A DNA stretch of 64,000 bases from Ctena decussata (Eukaryota; Mollusca; Bivalvia; Lucinida; Lucinidae): assembly GCA_963989385.1 (NCBI GenBank), contig OZ022512.1, positions 22,093,899 to 22,157,898 of the forward strand, given 5' to 3'. Both the position numbers and the translations under genes were made by a program. The notes below the pieces were generated by a model. The model had not been told where the DNA came from. It was given only the letters and a program-made list of their open reading frames with translations, and searched no databases. Numbering within the stretch: the first letter of the stretch is position 1; each line of letters opens with the position of its first letter. Positions 23,405 through 37,710 of the stretch are shown in pieces.

Positions 23405-24199
23405 TCATACAAGCAAGCAGTAGCGGTTTGAAATTTTCACAATTTGGGCTACACGTTCGGGACGATTCGTGACCTTAGGTGACTTGCACAATTCGGGCTG
23501 AAACTAGTGCCAAATGAGAGGGTTGGGATAAACATTCAATTGCCCATATGTGCCAAAAATTCTCGTTCTTTAGTTTTCGAGTTATAGCCCCTGGAAGTCG
23601 TAAAATGCACGACTTTGCCCTCGAATATCTCGACAACGGAGAAAGGAGAATTTCTGGGATTTTTTCCCAAGAAATATATGGGAATTATCTGTAATTTTAG
23701 CACAGTTTCAGAACGATTCGTGAAAGTCACCTTTTAAGAATAACTTCCACTGCAGCCCATACATAAAAGTTTGCTCCTTTATTACTCTGCACATGGACAA
23801 TTATTTGCGCTGTTATTTGCCCCAGGCATGAACCTATGTAATTACCGTTTACAGTGTAAAGATGGATGTTATCGGTCGCTGAACGTCGGAGCAGTACGCG
23901 TTTAATGCACTTTCCCATAGGGTCCAATGCAAAATTGACACCTCATTTTCTCCATTCTCAAGAGCTTTGAGTCTCTGCAAAACATATACATGTGTAGACA
24001 CAAATAAGTGAAATAGAATGAAGGCTATTTCAGCTTTAGCTTTTATTCCGTTTGGGAGCTAAAGTCGCACAAACTTTTGTTTACAAAAATTTCGATGGCC
24101 TATAGTTCGCAAGTTATGCAATCAGTTGACATAAGATTGTGCATGCATGTAGACATGTTAATGGCCTTTATACATGCCAAGTTTCAGATGGCTACCTAC
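23405..24199 (+). repeat. Monomer 31
   Basis: A201, A427, C493 and C506, all shared with monomer 36 five units on. Confidence 0.97.
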
Positions 24200-24994
24200 T
24201 CATACAAGCAAGCAGTAGCGGTTTGAAATTTTCACAATTTGGGCTTCACGTTCGGGACGATTCGTGACCTTAGGTGACTTGCACAATTCGGGCTGAAACT
24301 AGTGCCAAATGAGAGGGTTGGGATAAACATTCAATTGCCCATATGTGCCAAAAATTCTCGTTCTTTAGTTTTCGAGTTATAGCCCCTGGAAGTCGTAAAC
24401 TGCACGACTTTGCCCTCGAATATCTCGACAACGGAGAAAGGAGAATTTCTGGGATTTTTTCCCAAGAAATATATGGGAATTATCTGTAATTTTAGCACAG
24501 TTTCAGAACGATTCGTGAAAGTCACCTTTTAAGAATAACTTCCACTGCAACCCATACATAAAAGTTTGCTCCTTTATTACTCTGCACATGGACAATTATT
24601 TGCGCTGTTATTTGCCCCAGGCATGTACCTATGTAATTACCGTTTACAGTATAAAGATGGATGTTATCGGTCGCTGAACGTCGGAGCAGTAGGCGTTTAA
24701 TGCATTTTCCCATAGGGTCCAATGCAAAATTGACACCTCATTTTCTCCATTCTCAAGAGCTTTGAGTCTCTGCAAAACATATACATGTGTAGACACAAAT
24801 AAGTGAAATAGAATGAAGGCTATTTCAGCTTTAGCTTTTATTCCGTTTGGGAGCTAAAGTCGCACAAACTTTTGTTTACAAAAATTTCGATGGCCTATAG
24901 TTCGCAAGTTATGCAATCAGTTGACATAAGATTGTGCATGCATGTAGACATGTTAATGGCCTTTATACATGCCAAGTTTCAGATGGCTACCTAC
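24200..24994 (+). repeat. Monomer 32
   Basis: GGGCTTCAC, ACTGCAACCC and CAGTATAAAG are private. Confidence 0.97.
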
Positions 24995-25789
24995 TCATAC
25001 AAGCAAGCAGTAGCGGTTTGAAATTTTCACAATTTGGGCTACACGTTCGGGACGATTCGTGACCTTAGGTGACTTGCACAATTCGGGCTGAAACTAGTGC
25101 CAAATGAGAGGGTTGGGATAAACATTCAATTGCCCATATGTGCCAAAAATTCTCGTTCTTTAGTTTTCGAGTTATAGCCCCTGGAAGTCGTAAACTGCAC
25201 GACTTTGCCCTCGAATATCTCGACAACGGAGAAAGGAGAATTTCTGGGATTTTTTCCCAAGAAATATATGGGAATTATCTGTAATTTTAGCACAGTTTCA
25301 GAACGATTCGTGAAAGTCACCTTTTAAGAATAACTTCCACTGCAGCCCATACATAAAAGTTTGCTCCTTTATTACTCTGCACATGGACAATTATTTGCGC
25401 TGTTATTTGCCCCAGGCATGTACCTATGTAATTACCGTTTACAGTGTAAAGATGGATGTTATCGGTCGCTGAACGTCGGAGCAGTAGGCGTTTAATGCAT
25501 TTTCCCATAGGGTCCATTGCAAAATTGACACCTCATTTTCTCCATTCTCAAGAGCTTTGAGTCTCTGCAAAACATATACATGTGTAGACACAAATAAGTG
25601 AAATAGAATGAAGGCTATTTCAGCTTTAGCTTTTATTCCGTTTGGGAGCTAAAGTCGCACAAACTTTTGTTTACAAAAATTTCGATGGCCTATAGTTCGC
25701 AAGTTATGCAATCAGTTGACATAAGATTGTGCATGCATGTAGACATGTTAATGGCCTTTATACATGCCAAGTTTCAGATGGCTACCTAC
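24995..25789 (+). repeat. Monomer 33
   Basis: T523 only; close to consensus. Confidence 0.97.
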
Positions 25790-26584
25790 TCATACAAGCA
25801 AGCAGTAGCGGTTTGAAATTTTCACAATTTGGGCTACACGTTCGGGACGATTCGTGACCTTAGGTGACTTGCACAATTCGGGCTGAAACTAGTGCCAAAT
25901 GAGAGGGTTGGGATAAACATTCAATTGCCCATATGTGCCAAAAATTCTCGTTCTTTAGTTTTCGAGTTATAGCCCCTGGAAGTCGTAAACTGCACGACTT
26001 TGCCCTCGAATATCTCGACAACGGAGAAAGGAGAATTTCTGGGATTTTTTCCCAAGAAATATATGGGAATTATCTGTAATTTTAGCACAGTTTCAGAACG
26101 ATTCGTGAAAGTCACCTTTTAAGAATAACTTCCACTGCAGCCCATACATAAAAGTTTGCTCCTTTATTACTCTGCACATGGACAATTATTTGCGCTGTTA
26201 TTTGCCCCAGGCATGTACCTATGTAATTACCGTTTACAGTGTAAAGATGGATGTTATCGGTCGCTGAACGTCGGAGCAGTAGGCGTTTAATGCATTTTCC
26301 CATAGGGTCCATTGCAAAATTGACACCTCATTTTCTCCATTCTCAAGAGCTTTGAGTCTCTGCAAAACATATACATGTGTAGACACAAATAAGTGAAATA
26401 GAATGAAGGCTATTTCAGCTTTAGCTTTTATTCCGTTTGGGAGCTAAAGTCGCACAAACTTTTGTTTACAAAAATTTCGATGGCCTATAGTTCGCAAGTT
26501 ATGCAATCAGTTGACACAAGATTGTGCATGCATGTAGACATGTTAATGGCCTTTATACATGCCAAGTTTCAGATGGCTACCTAC
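25790..26584 (+). repeat. Monomer 34
   Basis: T523 as in monomer 33, and GACACAAG near 725. Confidence 0.97.
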
Positions 26585-27378
26585 TCATACAAGCAAGCAG
26601 TAGCGGTTTGAAATTTTCACAATTTGGGCTACACGTTCGGGACGATTCGTGACCTTAGGTGACTTGCACAATTCGGGCTGAAACTAGTGCCAAATGAGAG
26701 GGTTGGGATTAACATTCAATTGCCCATATGTGCCAAAAATTCTCGTTCTTTAGTTTTCGAGTTATAGCCCCTGGAAGTCGTAAACTGCACGACTTTGCCC
26801 TCGAATATCTCGACAACGGAGAAAGGAGAATTTCTGGGATTTTTTCCCAAGAAATATATGGGAATTATCTGTAATTTTAGCACAGTTTCAGAACGATTCG
26901 TGAAAGTCACCTTTTAAGAATAACTTCCACTGCAGCCCATACATAAAAGTTTGCTCCTTTATTACTCTGCACATGGACAATTATTTGCGCTGTTATTTGC
27001 CCCAGGCATGTACCTATGTAATTACCGTTTACAGTGTAAAGATGGATGTTATCGGTCGCTGAACGTCGGAGCAGTAGGCTTTAATGCATTTTCCCATAGG
27101 GTCCAATGCAAAATTGACACCTCATTTTCTCCATTCTCAAGAGCTTTGAGTCTCAGCAAAACATATACATGTGTAGACACAAATAAGTGAAATAGAATGA
27201 AGGCTATTTCAGCTTTAGCTTTTATTCCGTTTGGGAGCTAAAGTCGCACAAACTTTTGTTTACAAAAATTTCGATGGCCTATAGTTCGCAAGTTATGCAG
27301 TCAGTTGACATAAGGTTGTGCATGCATGTAGACATGTTAATGGCCTTTATACATGCCAAGTTTCAGATGGCTACCTAC
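26585..27378 (+). repeat. Monomer 35, 794 bp
   Basis: Loss of G496 (shared with monomer 38), plus GGGATTAAC, TCTCAGC, GCAGTCAG and AAGGTTG. Confidence 0.97.
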
Positions 27379-28173
27379 TCATACAAGCAAGCAGTAGCGG
27401 TTTGAAATTTTCACAATTTGGGCTACACGTTCGGGACGATTCGTGACCTTAGGTGACTTGCACAATTCGGGCTGAAACTAGTGCCAAATGAGAGGGTTGG
27501 GATAAACATTCAATTGCCCATATGTGCCAAAAATTCTCGTTCTTTAGTTTTCGAGTTATAGCCCCTGGAAGTCGTAAAATGCACGACTTTGCCCTCGAAT
27601 ATCTCGACAACGGAGAAAGGAGAATTTCTGGGATTTTTTCCCAAGAAATATATGGGAATTATCTGTAATTTTAGCACAGTTTCAGAACGATTCGTGAAAG
27701 TCACCTTTTAAGAATAACTTCCACTGCAGCCCATACATAAAAGTTTGCTCCTTTTTTACTCTGCACATGGACAATTATTTGCGCTGTTATTTGCCCCAGG
27801 CATGAACCCATGTAATTACCGTTTACAGTGTAAAGATGGATGTTATCGGTCGCTGAACGTCGGAGCAGTACGCGTTTAATGCACTTTCCCATAGGGTCCA
27901 ATGCAAAATTGACACCTCATTTTCTCCATTCTCAAGAGCTTTGAGTCTCTGCAAAACATATACATGTGTAGACACAAATAAGTGAAATAGAATGAAGGCT
28001 ATTTCAGCTTTAGCTTTTATTCCGTTTGGGAGCTAAAGTCGCACAAACTTTTGTTTACAAAAATTTCGATGGCCTATAGTTCGCAAGTTATGCAATCAGT
28101 TGACATAAGATTGTGCATGCATGTAGACATGTTAATGGCCTTTATACATGCCAAGTTTCAGATGGCTACCTAC
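27379..28173 (+). repeat. Monomer 36
   Basis: A201, A427, C493 and C506 as in monomer 31; private CTTTTTTAC and GAACCCATG. Confidence 0.97.
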
Positions 28174-28967
28174 TCATACAAGCAAGCAGTAGCGGTTTGA
28201 AATTTTCACAATTTGGGCTACACGTTCGGGACGATTCGTGACCTTAGGTGACTTGCACAATTCGGGCTGAAACTAGTGCCAAATGAGAGGGTTGGGATAA
28301 ACATTTAATTGCCCATATGTGCCAAAAATTCTCGTTCTTTAGTTTTCGAGTTATAGCCCCTGGAAGTCGTAAACTGCACGACTTTGCCCTCGAATATCTC
28401 GACAACGGAGAAAGGAGAATTTCTGGGACTTTTTCCCAAGAAATATATGGGAATTATCTGTAATTTTAGCACAGTTTCAGAACGATTCGTGAAAGTCACC
28501 TTTTAAGAATAACTTCCACTGCAGCCCATACATAAAAGTTTGCTCCTTTATTACTCTCACATGGACAATTATTTGCGCTGTTATTTGCCCCAGGCATGAA
28601 CCTATGTAATTACCGTTTACAGTGTAAAGATGGATGTTATCGGTCGCTGAACGTCGGAGCAATAGGCGTTTAATGCATTTTCCCATAGGGTCCAATGCAA
28701 AATTGACACCTCATTTTCTCCATTCTCAAGAGCTTTGAGTCTCTGCAAAACATATACATGTGTAGACACAAATAAGTGAAATAGAATGAAGGCTATTTCA
28801 GCTTTAGCTTTTATTCCGTTTGGGAGCTAAAGTCGCACAAACTTTTGTTTACAAAAATTTCGATGGCCTATAGTTCGCAAGTTATGCAATCAGTTGACAT
28901 AAGATTGTGCATGCATGTAGACATGTTAATGGCCTTTATACATGCCAAGTTTCAGATGGCTACCTAC
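28174..28967 (+). repeat. Monomer 37, 794 bp
   Basis: T133, C256, loss of G385, A427 and A490: a mixture of markers seen separately in other units. Confidence 0.97.
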
Positions 28968-29761
28968 TCATACAAGCAAGCAGTAGCGGTTTGAAATTTT
29001 CACAATTTGGGCTACACGTTCGGGACGATTCGTGACCTTAGGTGACTTGCACAATTCGGGCTGAAACTAGTGCCAAATGAGAGGGTTGGGATAAACATTC
29101 AATTGCCCATATGTGCCAAAAATTCTCGTTCTTTAGTTTTCGAGTTATAGCCCCTGGAAGTCGTAAACTGCACGACTTTGCCCTCGAATATCTCGACAAC
29201 GGAGAAAGGAGAATTTCTGGGATTTTTTCCCAAGAAATATATGGGAATTATCTGTAATTTTAGCACAGTTTCAGAACGATTCGTGAAAGTCACCTTTTAA
29301 GAATAACTTCCAATGCAGCCCATACATAAAAGTTTGCTCCTTTATTACTCTGCACATGGACAATTATTTGCGCTGTTTTTTGCCCCAGGCATGTACCTAT
29401 GTAATTACCGTTTACAGTGTAAAGATGGATGTTATCGGTCGCTGAACGTCGGAGCAGTAGGCTTTAATGCATTTTCCCATAGGGTCCAATGCAAAATTGA
29501 CACCTCATTTTCTCCATTCTCAAGAGCTTTGAGTCTCTGCAAAACATATACATGTGTAGACACAAATAAGTGAAATAGAATGAAGGCTATTTCAGCTTTA
29601 GCTTTTATTCCGTTTGGGAGCTAAAGTCGCACAAACTTTTGTTTACAAAAATTTTGATGATCTATAGTTCGCAAGTTATGCAATCAGTTGACATAAGATT
29701 GTGCATGCATGTAGACATGTTAATGGCCTTTATACATGCCAAGTTTCAGATGGCTACCTAC
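28968..29761 (+). repeat. Monomer 38, 794 bp
   Basis: CCAATGCAG near 345, CTGTTTTTTG, loss of G496 and TTTTGATGATC. Confidence 0.97.
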
Positions 29762-30556
29762 TCATACAAGCAAGCAGTAGCGGTTTGAAATTTTCACAAT
29801 TTGGGCTACACGTTCGGGACGATTCGTGACCTTAGGTGACTTGCACAATTCGGGCTGAAACTAGTGCCAAATGAGAGGGTTGGGATAAACATTCAATTGC
29901 CCATATGTGCCAAAAATTCTCGTTCTTTAGTTTTCAAGTTATAGCCCCTGGAAGTCGTAAACTGCACGACTTTGCCCTCTAATATCTCGCCAACGGAGAA
30001 AGGAGAATTTCTGGGACTTTTTCCCAAGAAATATATGGGAATTATCTGTAATTTTAGCACAGTTTCAGAACGATTCGTGAAAGTCACCTTTTAAGAATAA
30101 CTTCCACTGCAGCCAATACATAAAAGTTTGCTCCTTTATTACTCTGCACATGGACAATTATTTTCGCTTTTATTTGCCCCAGGCATGTACCTATGTAATT
30201 ACCGTTTACAGTGTAAAGATGGATGTTATCGGTCGCTGAACGTCGGAGCAGTAGGCGTTTAATGCATTTTCCCATAGGGTCCAATGCAAAATTGACACCT
30301 CATTTTCTCCATTCTCAAGAGCTTTGAGTCTCTGCAAAACATAAACATGTGTAGACACAAATAAGTGAAATAGAATGAAGGCTATTTCAGCTTTAGCTTT
30401 TATTCCGTTTGGGAGCTAAAGTCGCACAAACTTTTGTTTACAAAAATTTCGATGGCCTATAGTTCGCAAGTTATGCAATCAGTTGACATAAGATTGTGCA
30501 TGCATGTAGACATGTTAATGGCCTTTATACATGCCAAGTTTCAGATGGCTACCTAC
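29762..30556 (+). repeat. Monomer 39 (one of the most diverged copies)
   Basis: TTTCAAGTT, CTCTAATATC, TCGCCAAC, C256, AGCCAATAC, TATTTTCGCTTTTA and CATAAACATG. Confidence 0.97.
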
Positions 30557-31351
30557 TCATACAAGCAAGCAGTAGCCGTTTGAAATTTTCACAATTTGGG
30601 CTACACGTTCGGGACGATTCGTGACCTTAGGTGACTTGCACAATTCGGGCTGAAACTAGTGCCAAATGAGAGGGTTGGGATAAACATTCAATTGCCCATA
30701 TGTGCCAAAAATTCTCGTTCTTTAGTTTTCGAGTTATAGCCCCTGGAAGTCGTAAACTGCACGACTTTGCCCTCGAATATCTCGACAACGGAGAAAGGAG
30801 AATTTCTGGGATTTTTTCCCAAGAAATATATGGGAATTATCTGTAATTTTAGCACAGTTTCAGAACGATTCGTGAAAGTCACCTTTTAAGAATAACTTCC
30901 ACTGCAGCCCATACATAAAAGTTTGCTCCTTTATTACTCTGCACATGGACAATTATTTGCGCTGTTATTTGCCCCAGGCATGTACCTATGTAATTACCGT
31001 TTACAGTGTAAAGATGGATGTTATCGGTCGCTGAACGTCGGAGCAGTAGGCGTTTAATGCATTTTCCCATAGGGTCCAATGCAAAATTGACACCTCATTT
31101 TCTCCATTCTCAAGAGCTTTGAGTCTCTGCAAAACATATACATGTGTAGACACAAATAAGTGAAATAGAATGAAGGCTATTTCAGCTTTAGCTTTTATTC
31201 CGTTTGGGAGCTAAAGTCGCACAAACTTTTGTTTACAAAAATTTCGATGGCCTATAATTCGCAAGTTATGCAATCAGTTGACATAAGATTGTGCATGCAT
31301 GTAGACATGTTAATGGCCTTTATACATGCCAAGTTTCAGATGGCTACCTAC
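30557..31351 (+). repeat. Monomer 40
   Basis: First unit with C21; also ATAATTCGC near 700. Confidence 0.97.
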
Positions 31352-32145
31352 TCATACAAGCAAGCAGTAGCCGTTTGAAATTTTCACAATTTGGGCTACA
31401 CGTTCGGGACGATTCGTGACCTTAGGTGACTTGCACAATTCGGGCTGAAACTAGTGCCAAATGAGAGGGTTGGGATAAACATTCAATTGCCCATATGTGC
31501 CAAAAATTCTCGTTCTTTAGTTTTCGAGTTATAGCCCCTGGAAGTCGTAAACTGCACGACTTTGCCCTCGAATATCTCGACAACGGAGAAAGGAGAATTT
31601 CTGGGATTTTTTCCCAAGAAATATATGGGAATTATCTGTAATTTTAGCACAGTTTCAGAACGATTCGTGAAAGTCACCTTTTAAGAATAACTTCCACTGC
31701 AGCCCATACATAAAAGTTTGCTCCTTTATTACTCTGCACATGGACAATTATTTGCGCTGTTATTTGCCCCAGGCATGTACCTATGTAATTACCGTTTACA
31801 GTGTAAAGATGGATGTTATCGGTCGCTGAACGTCGGAGCAGTAGGCGTTTAATGCATTTTCCCATAGGGTCCAATGCAAAATTGACACCTCATTTCTCCA
31901 TTCTCAAGAGCTTTGAGGCTCTGCAAAACATATACATGTGTAGACACAAATAAGTGAAATAGAATGAAGGCTATTTCAGCTTTAGCTTTTATTCCGTTTG
32001 GGAGCTAAAGTCGCACAAACTTTTGTTTACAAAAATTTCGATGGCCTATAGTGCGCAAGTTATGCAATCAGTTGACATAAGATTGAACATGCATGTAGAC
32101 ATGTTAATGGCCTTTATACATGCCAAGTTTCAGATGGCTACCTAC
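31352..32145 (+). repeat. Monomer 41, 794 bp
   Basis: C21, loss of one T in the run at 542-545, GAGGCTCTG, AGTGCGCAAG and ATTGAACATG. Confidence 0.97.
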
Positions 32146-32940
32146 TCATACAAGCAAGCAGTAGCGGTTTGAAATTTTCACAATTTGGGCTACACGTTCG
32201 GGACGATTCGTGACCTTAGGTGACTTGCACAATTCGGGCTGAAACTAGTGCCAAATGAGAGGGTTGGGATAAACATTTAATTGCCCATATGTGCCAAAAA
32301 TTCTCGTTCTTTAGTTTTCGAGTTATAGCCCCTGGAAGTCGTAAACTGCACGACTTTGCCCTCGAATATCTCGACAACGGAGAAAGGAGAATTTCTGGGA
32401 TTTTTTCCCAAGAAATATATGGGAATTATCTGTAATTTTAGCACAGTTTCAGAACGATTCGTGAAAGTCACCTTTTAAGAATAACTTCCACTGCAGCCCA
32501 TACATAAAAGTTTGCTCCTTTATTACTCTGCACATAGAAAATTATTTGCGCTGTTATTTGCCCCAGGCATGTACCTATGTAATTACCGTTTACAGTGTAA
32601 AGATGGATGTTATCGGTCGCTGAACGTCGGAGCAGTAGGCGTTTAATGCATTTTCCCATAGGGTCCAATGCAAAATTGACACCTCATTTTCTCCATTCTC
32701 AAGAGCTTTGAGTCTCTGCAAAACATATACATGTGTAGACACAAATAAGTGAAATAGAATGAAGGCTATTTCAGCTTTAGCTTTTATTCCGTTTGGGAGC
32801 TAAAGTCGCACAAACTTTTGTTTACAAAAATTTCGATGGCCTATAGTTCGCAAGTTATGCAATCAGTTGACATAAGATTGTGCATGCATGTAGACATGTT
32901 AATGGCCTTTATACATGCCAAGTTTCAGATGGCTACCTAC
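32146..32940 (+). repeat. Monomer 42
   Basis: T133, and ACATAGAAAATT near 390. Confidence 0.97.
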
Positions 32941-33735
32941 TCATACAAGCAAGCAGTAGCCGTTTGAAATTTTCACAATTTGGGCTACACGTTCGGGACG
33001 ATTCGTGACCTTAGGTGACTTGCACAATTCGGGCTGAAACTAGTGCCAAATGAGAGGGTTGGGATAAACATTCAATTGCCCATATGTGCCAAAAATTCTC
33101 GTTCTTTAGTTTTCGAGTTATAGCCCCTAGAAGTCGTAAACTGCACGACTTTGCCCTCGAATATCTCAACAACGGAGAAAGGAGAATTTCTGGGATTTTT
33201 TCCCAAGAAATATATGGGAATTATCTGTAATTTTAGCACAGTTTCAGAACGATTCGTGAAAGTCACCTTTTAAGAATAACTTCCACTGCAGCCCATACAT
33301 AAAAGTTTGCTCCTTTATTACTCTGCACATGGACAATTATTTGCGCTGTTATTTGCCCCAGGCATGTACCTATGTAATTACCGTTTACAGTGTAAAGATG
33401 GATGTTATCGGTCGCTGAACGTCGGAGCAGTAGGCGTTTAATGCACTTTCCCATAGGGTCCAATGCAAAATTGACACCTCATTTTCTCCATTCTCAAGAG
33501 CTTTGAGTCTCTGCAAAACATATACATGTGTAGACACAAATAAGTGAAATAGAATGAAGGCTATTTCAGCTTTAGCTTTTATTCCGTTTGGGAGCTAAAG
33601 TCGCACAAACTTTTGTTTACAAAAATTTCGATGGCCTATAGTTCGCAAGTTATGCAATCAGTTGACATAAGATTGTGCATGCATGTAGACATGTTAATGG
33701 CCTTTATACATGCCAAGTTTCAGATGGCTACCTAC
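32941..33735 (+). repeat. Monomer 43
   Basis: C21, A189, ATCTCAAC and C506. Confidence 0.97.
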
Positions 33736-34530
33736 TCATACAAGCAAGCAGTAGCGGTTTGAAATTTTCACAATTTGGGCTACACGTTCGGGACGATTCG
33801 TGACCTTAGGTGACTTGCACAATTCGGGCTGAAACTAGTGCCAAATGAGAGGGTTGGGATAAACATTCAATTGCCCATATGTGCCAAAAATTCTCGTTCT
33901 TTAGTTTTCGAGTTATAGCCCCTGGAAGTCGTAAACTGCACGACTTTGCCCTCGAATATCTCGACAACGGAGAAAGGAGAATTTCTGGGATTTTTTCCCA
34001 AGAAATATATGGGAATTATCTGTAATTTTAGCACAGTTTCAGAACGATTCGTGAAAGTCACCTTTTAAGAATAACTTCCAATGCAGCCCATACATAAAAG
34101 TTTGCTCCTTTATTACTCTGCACATGGACAATTATTTGCGCTGTTATTTGCCCCAGGCATGTACCTATGTAATTACCATTTACAGTGTAAAGATGGATGT
34201 TATCGGTCCCTGAACGTCGGAGCAGTAGGCGTTTAATGCATTTTCCCATAGGGTCCAATGCAAAATTGACACCTCATTTTCTCCATTCTCAAGAGCTTTG
34301 AGTCTCTGCAAAACATATACATGTGTAGACACAAATAAGTGAAATAGAATGAAGGCTATTTCAGCTTTAGCTTTTATTCCGTTTGGGAGCTAAAGTCGCA
34401 CAAACTTTTGTGTACAAAAATTTCGATGGCCTATAGTTCGCAAGTTATGCAATCAGTTGACATAAGATTGTGCATGCATGTAGACATGATAATGGCCTTT
34501 ATACATGCCAAGTTTCAGATGGCTACCTAC
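33736..34530 (+). repeat. Monomer 44
   Basis: CCAATGCAG near 345, A443, GGTCCCTG, TTGTGTAC and ATGATAATG. Confidence 0.97.
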
Positions 34531-35325
34531 TCATACAAGCAAGCAGTAGCGGTTTGAAATTTTCACAATTTGGGCTACACGTTCGGGACGATTCGTGACC
34601 TTAGGTGACTTGCACAATTCGGGCTGAAACTAGTGCCAAATGAGAGGGTTGGGATATACATTCAATTGCCCATATGTGCCAAAAATTCTCGTTCTTTAGT
34701 TTTCGAGTTATAGCCCCTAGAAGTCGTAAACTGCACGACTTTGCCCTCGAATATCTCGACAACGGAGAAAGGAGAATTTCTGGGATTTTTTCCCAAGAAA
34801 TATATGGGAATTATCTGTAATTTTAGCACAGTTTCAGAACGATTCGTGAAAGTCACCTTTTAAGAATAACTTCCACTGCAGCCCATACATAAAAGTTTGC
34901 TCCTTTATTACTCTGCACATGGACAATTATTTGCGCTGTTATTTGCCCCAGGCATGTACCTATGTAATTACCGTTTACAGTGTAAAGATGGATGTTATCG
35001 GTCGCTGAACGTCGGAGCAGTAGGCGTTTAATGCATTTTCCCATAGGGTCCAATGCAAAATTGACACCTCATTTTCTCCATTCTCAAGAGCTTTGAGTCT
35101 CTGCAAAACATATACATGTGTAGACACAAATAAGTGAAATAGAATGAAGGCTATTTCAGCTTTAGCTTTTATTCCGTTTGGGAGCTAAAGTCGCACAAAC
35201 TTTTGTTTACAAAAATTTCGATGGCCTATAGTTCGCAAGTTATGCAATCAGTTGACATAAGATTGTGCATGCATGTAGACATGTTAATGGCCTTTATACA
35301 TGCCAAGTTTCAGATGGCTACCTAC
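34531..35325 (+). repeat. Monomer 45
   Basis: GGATATACA and A189. Confidence 0.97.
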
Positions 35326-36120
35326 TCATACAAGCAAGCAGTAGCGGTTTGAAATTTTCACAATTTGGGCTACACGTTCGGGACGATTCGTGACCTTAGG
35401 TGACTTGCACAATTCGGGCTGAAACTAGTGCCAAATGAGAGGGTTGGGATAAACATTCAATTGCCCATATGTGCCAAAAATTCTCGTTCTTTAGTTTTCG
35501 AGTTATAGCCCCTGGAAGTCGTAAACTGCACGACTTTGCCCTCGAATATCTCGACAACGGAGATAGGAGAATTTCTGGGATTTTTTCCCAAGAAATATAT
35601 GGGAATTATCTGTAATTTTAGCACAGTTTCAGAACGATTCGTGAAAGTCACCTTTTAAGAATAACTTCCACTGCAGCCCATACATAAAAGTTTGCTCCTT
35701 TATTACTCTGCACATGGACAATTATTTGCGCTGTTATTTGCCCTAGGCATGTACCTATGTAATTACCGTTTACAGTGTAAAGATGGATGTTATCGGTCGC
35801 TGAACGTCGGAGCAGTAGGCGTTTAATGCATTTTCCCATAGGGTCCAATGCAAAATTGACACCTCATTTTCTCCATTCTCAAGAGCTTTGAGTCTCTGCA
35901 AAACATATACATGTGTAGACACAAATAAGTGAAATAGAATGAAGGCTATTTCAGCTTTAGCTTTTATTCCGTTTGGGAGCTAAAGTCGCACAAACTTTTG
36001 TTTACAAAAATTTCGATGGCCTATAGTTCGCAAGTTATGCAATCAGTTGACATAAGATTGTGCATGCATGTAGACATGTTAATGGCCTTTATACATGCCA
36101 AGTTTCAGATGGCTACCTAC
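35326..36120 (+). repeat. Monomer 46
   Basis: T239 and GCCCTAGGC. Confidence 0.97.
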
Positions 36121-36915
36121 TCATACAAGCAAGCAGTAGCGGTTTGAAATTTTCACAATTTGGGCTACACGTTCGGGACGATTCGTGACCTTAGGTGACT
36201 TGCACAATTCGGGCTGAAACTAGTGCCAAATGAGAGGGTTGGGATAAACATTCAATTGCCCATATGTGCCAAAAATTCTCGTTCTTTAGTTTTCGAGTTA
36301 TAGCCCCTGGAAGTCGTAAACTGCACGACTTTGCCCTCGAATATCTCGACAACGGAGAAAGGAGAATTTCTGGGATTTTTTCCCAAGAAATATATGGGAA
36401 TTATCTGTAATTTTAGCACAGTTTCAGAACGATTCGTGAAAGTCACCTTTTAAGAATAACTTCCACTGCAGCCCATACATAAAAGTTTGCTCCTTTATTA
36501 CTCTGCACATGGACAATTATTTGCGCTGTTATTTGCCCCAGGTATGTACCTATGTAATTACCGTTTACAGTGTAAAGATGGATGTTATCGGTCGCTGAAC
36601 GTCGGAGCAGTAGGCGTTTAATGCATTTTCCCATAGGGTCCAATGCAAAATTGACACCTCATTTTCTCCATTCTCCAGAGCTTTGAGTCTCTGCAAAACA
36701 TATACATGTGTAGACACAAATAAGTGAAATAGAATGAAGGCTATTTCAGCTTTAGCTTTTATTCCGTTTGGGAGCTAAAGTCGCACAAACTTTTGTTTAC
36801 AAAAATTTCGATGGCCTATAGTTCGCAAGTTATGCAATCAGTTGACATAAGATTGTGCATGCATGTAGACATGTTAATGGCCTTTATACATGCCAAGTTT
36901 CAGATGGCTACCTAC
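36121..36915 (+). repeat. Monomer 47 (tetramer unit 1)
   Basis: T423 and C556. Confidence 0.97.
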
Positions 36916-37710
36916 TCATACAAGCAAGCAGTAGCGGTTTGAAATTTTCACAATTTGGGCTACACGTTCGGGACGATTCGTGACCTTAGGTGACTTGCAC
37001 AATTCGGGCTGAAACTAGTGCCAAATGAGAGGGTTGGGATAAACATTCAATTGCCCATATGTGCCAAAAAATCTCGTTCTTTAGTTTTCGAGTTATAGCC
37101 CCTGGAAGTCGTAAACTGCACGATTTTGCCCTCGAATATCTCGACAACGGAGAAAGGAGAATTTCTGGGATTTTTTCCCAAGAAATATATGGGAATTATC
37201 TGTAATTTTAGCACAGTTTCAGAACGATTCGTGAAAGTCACCTTTTAAGAATAACTTCCACTGCAGCCCATACATAAAAGTTTGCTCCTTTATTACTCTG
37301 CACATGGACAATTATTTGCGCTGTTATTTGCCCCAGGCATGTACCTATGTAATTACCGTTTACAGTGTAAAGATGGATGTTATCGGTCGCTGAACGTCGG
37401 AGCAGTAGGCGTTTAATGCATTTTCCCATAGGGTCCAATGCAAAATTGACACCTCATTTTCTCCATTCTCCAGAGCTTTGAGTCTCTGCAAAACATATAC
37501 ATGTGTAGACACAAATAAGTGAAATAGAATGAAGGCTATTTCAGCTTTAGCTTTTATTCCGTTTGGGAGCTAAAGTCGCACAAACTTTTGTTTACAAAAA
37601 TTTCGATGGCCTATAGTTCGCAAGTTATGCAATCAGTTGACATAAGATTGTGCATGCATGTAGACATGTTAATGGCCTTTATACATGCCAAGTTTCAGAT
37701 GGCTACCTAC
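36916..37710 (+). repeat. Monomer 48 (tetramer unit 2)
   Basis: AAAAAATCTCG, T209 and C556. Confidence 0.97.

Noticed and set aside
26951..27190. Plus-strand open frame of 79 codons (and a similar 86-codon one at 29313-29573)
   Set aside because: Both exist only because units 35 and 38 lost G496, which joins two frames. Other units do not have them and there is no recognisable domain.
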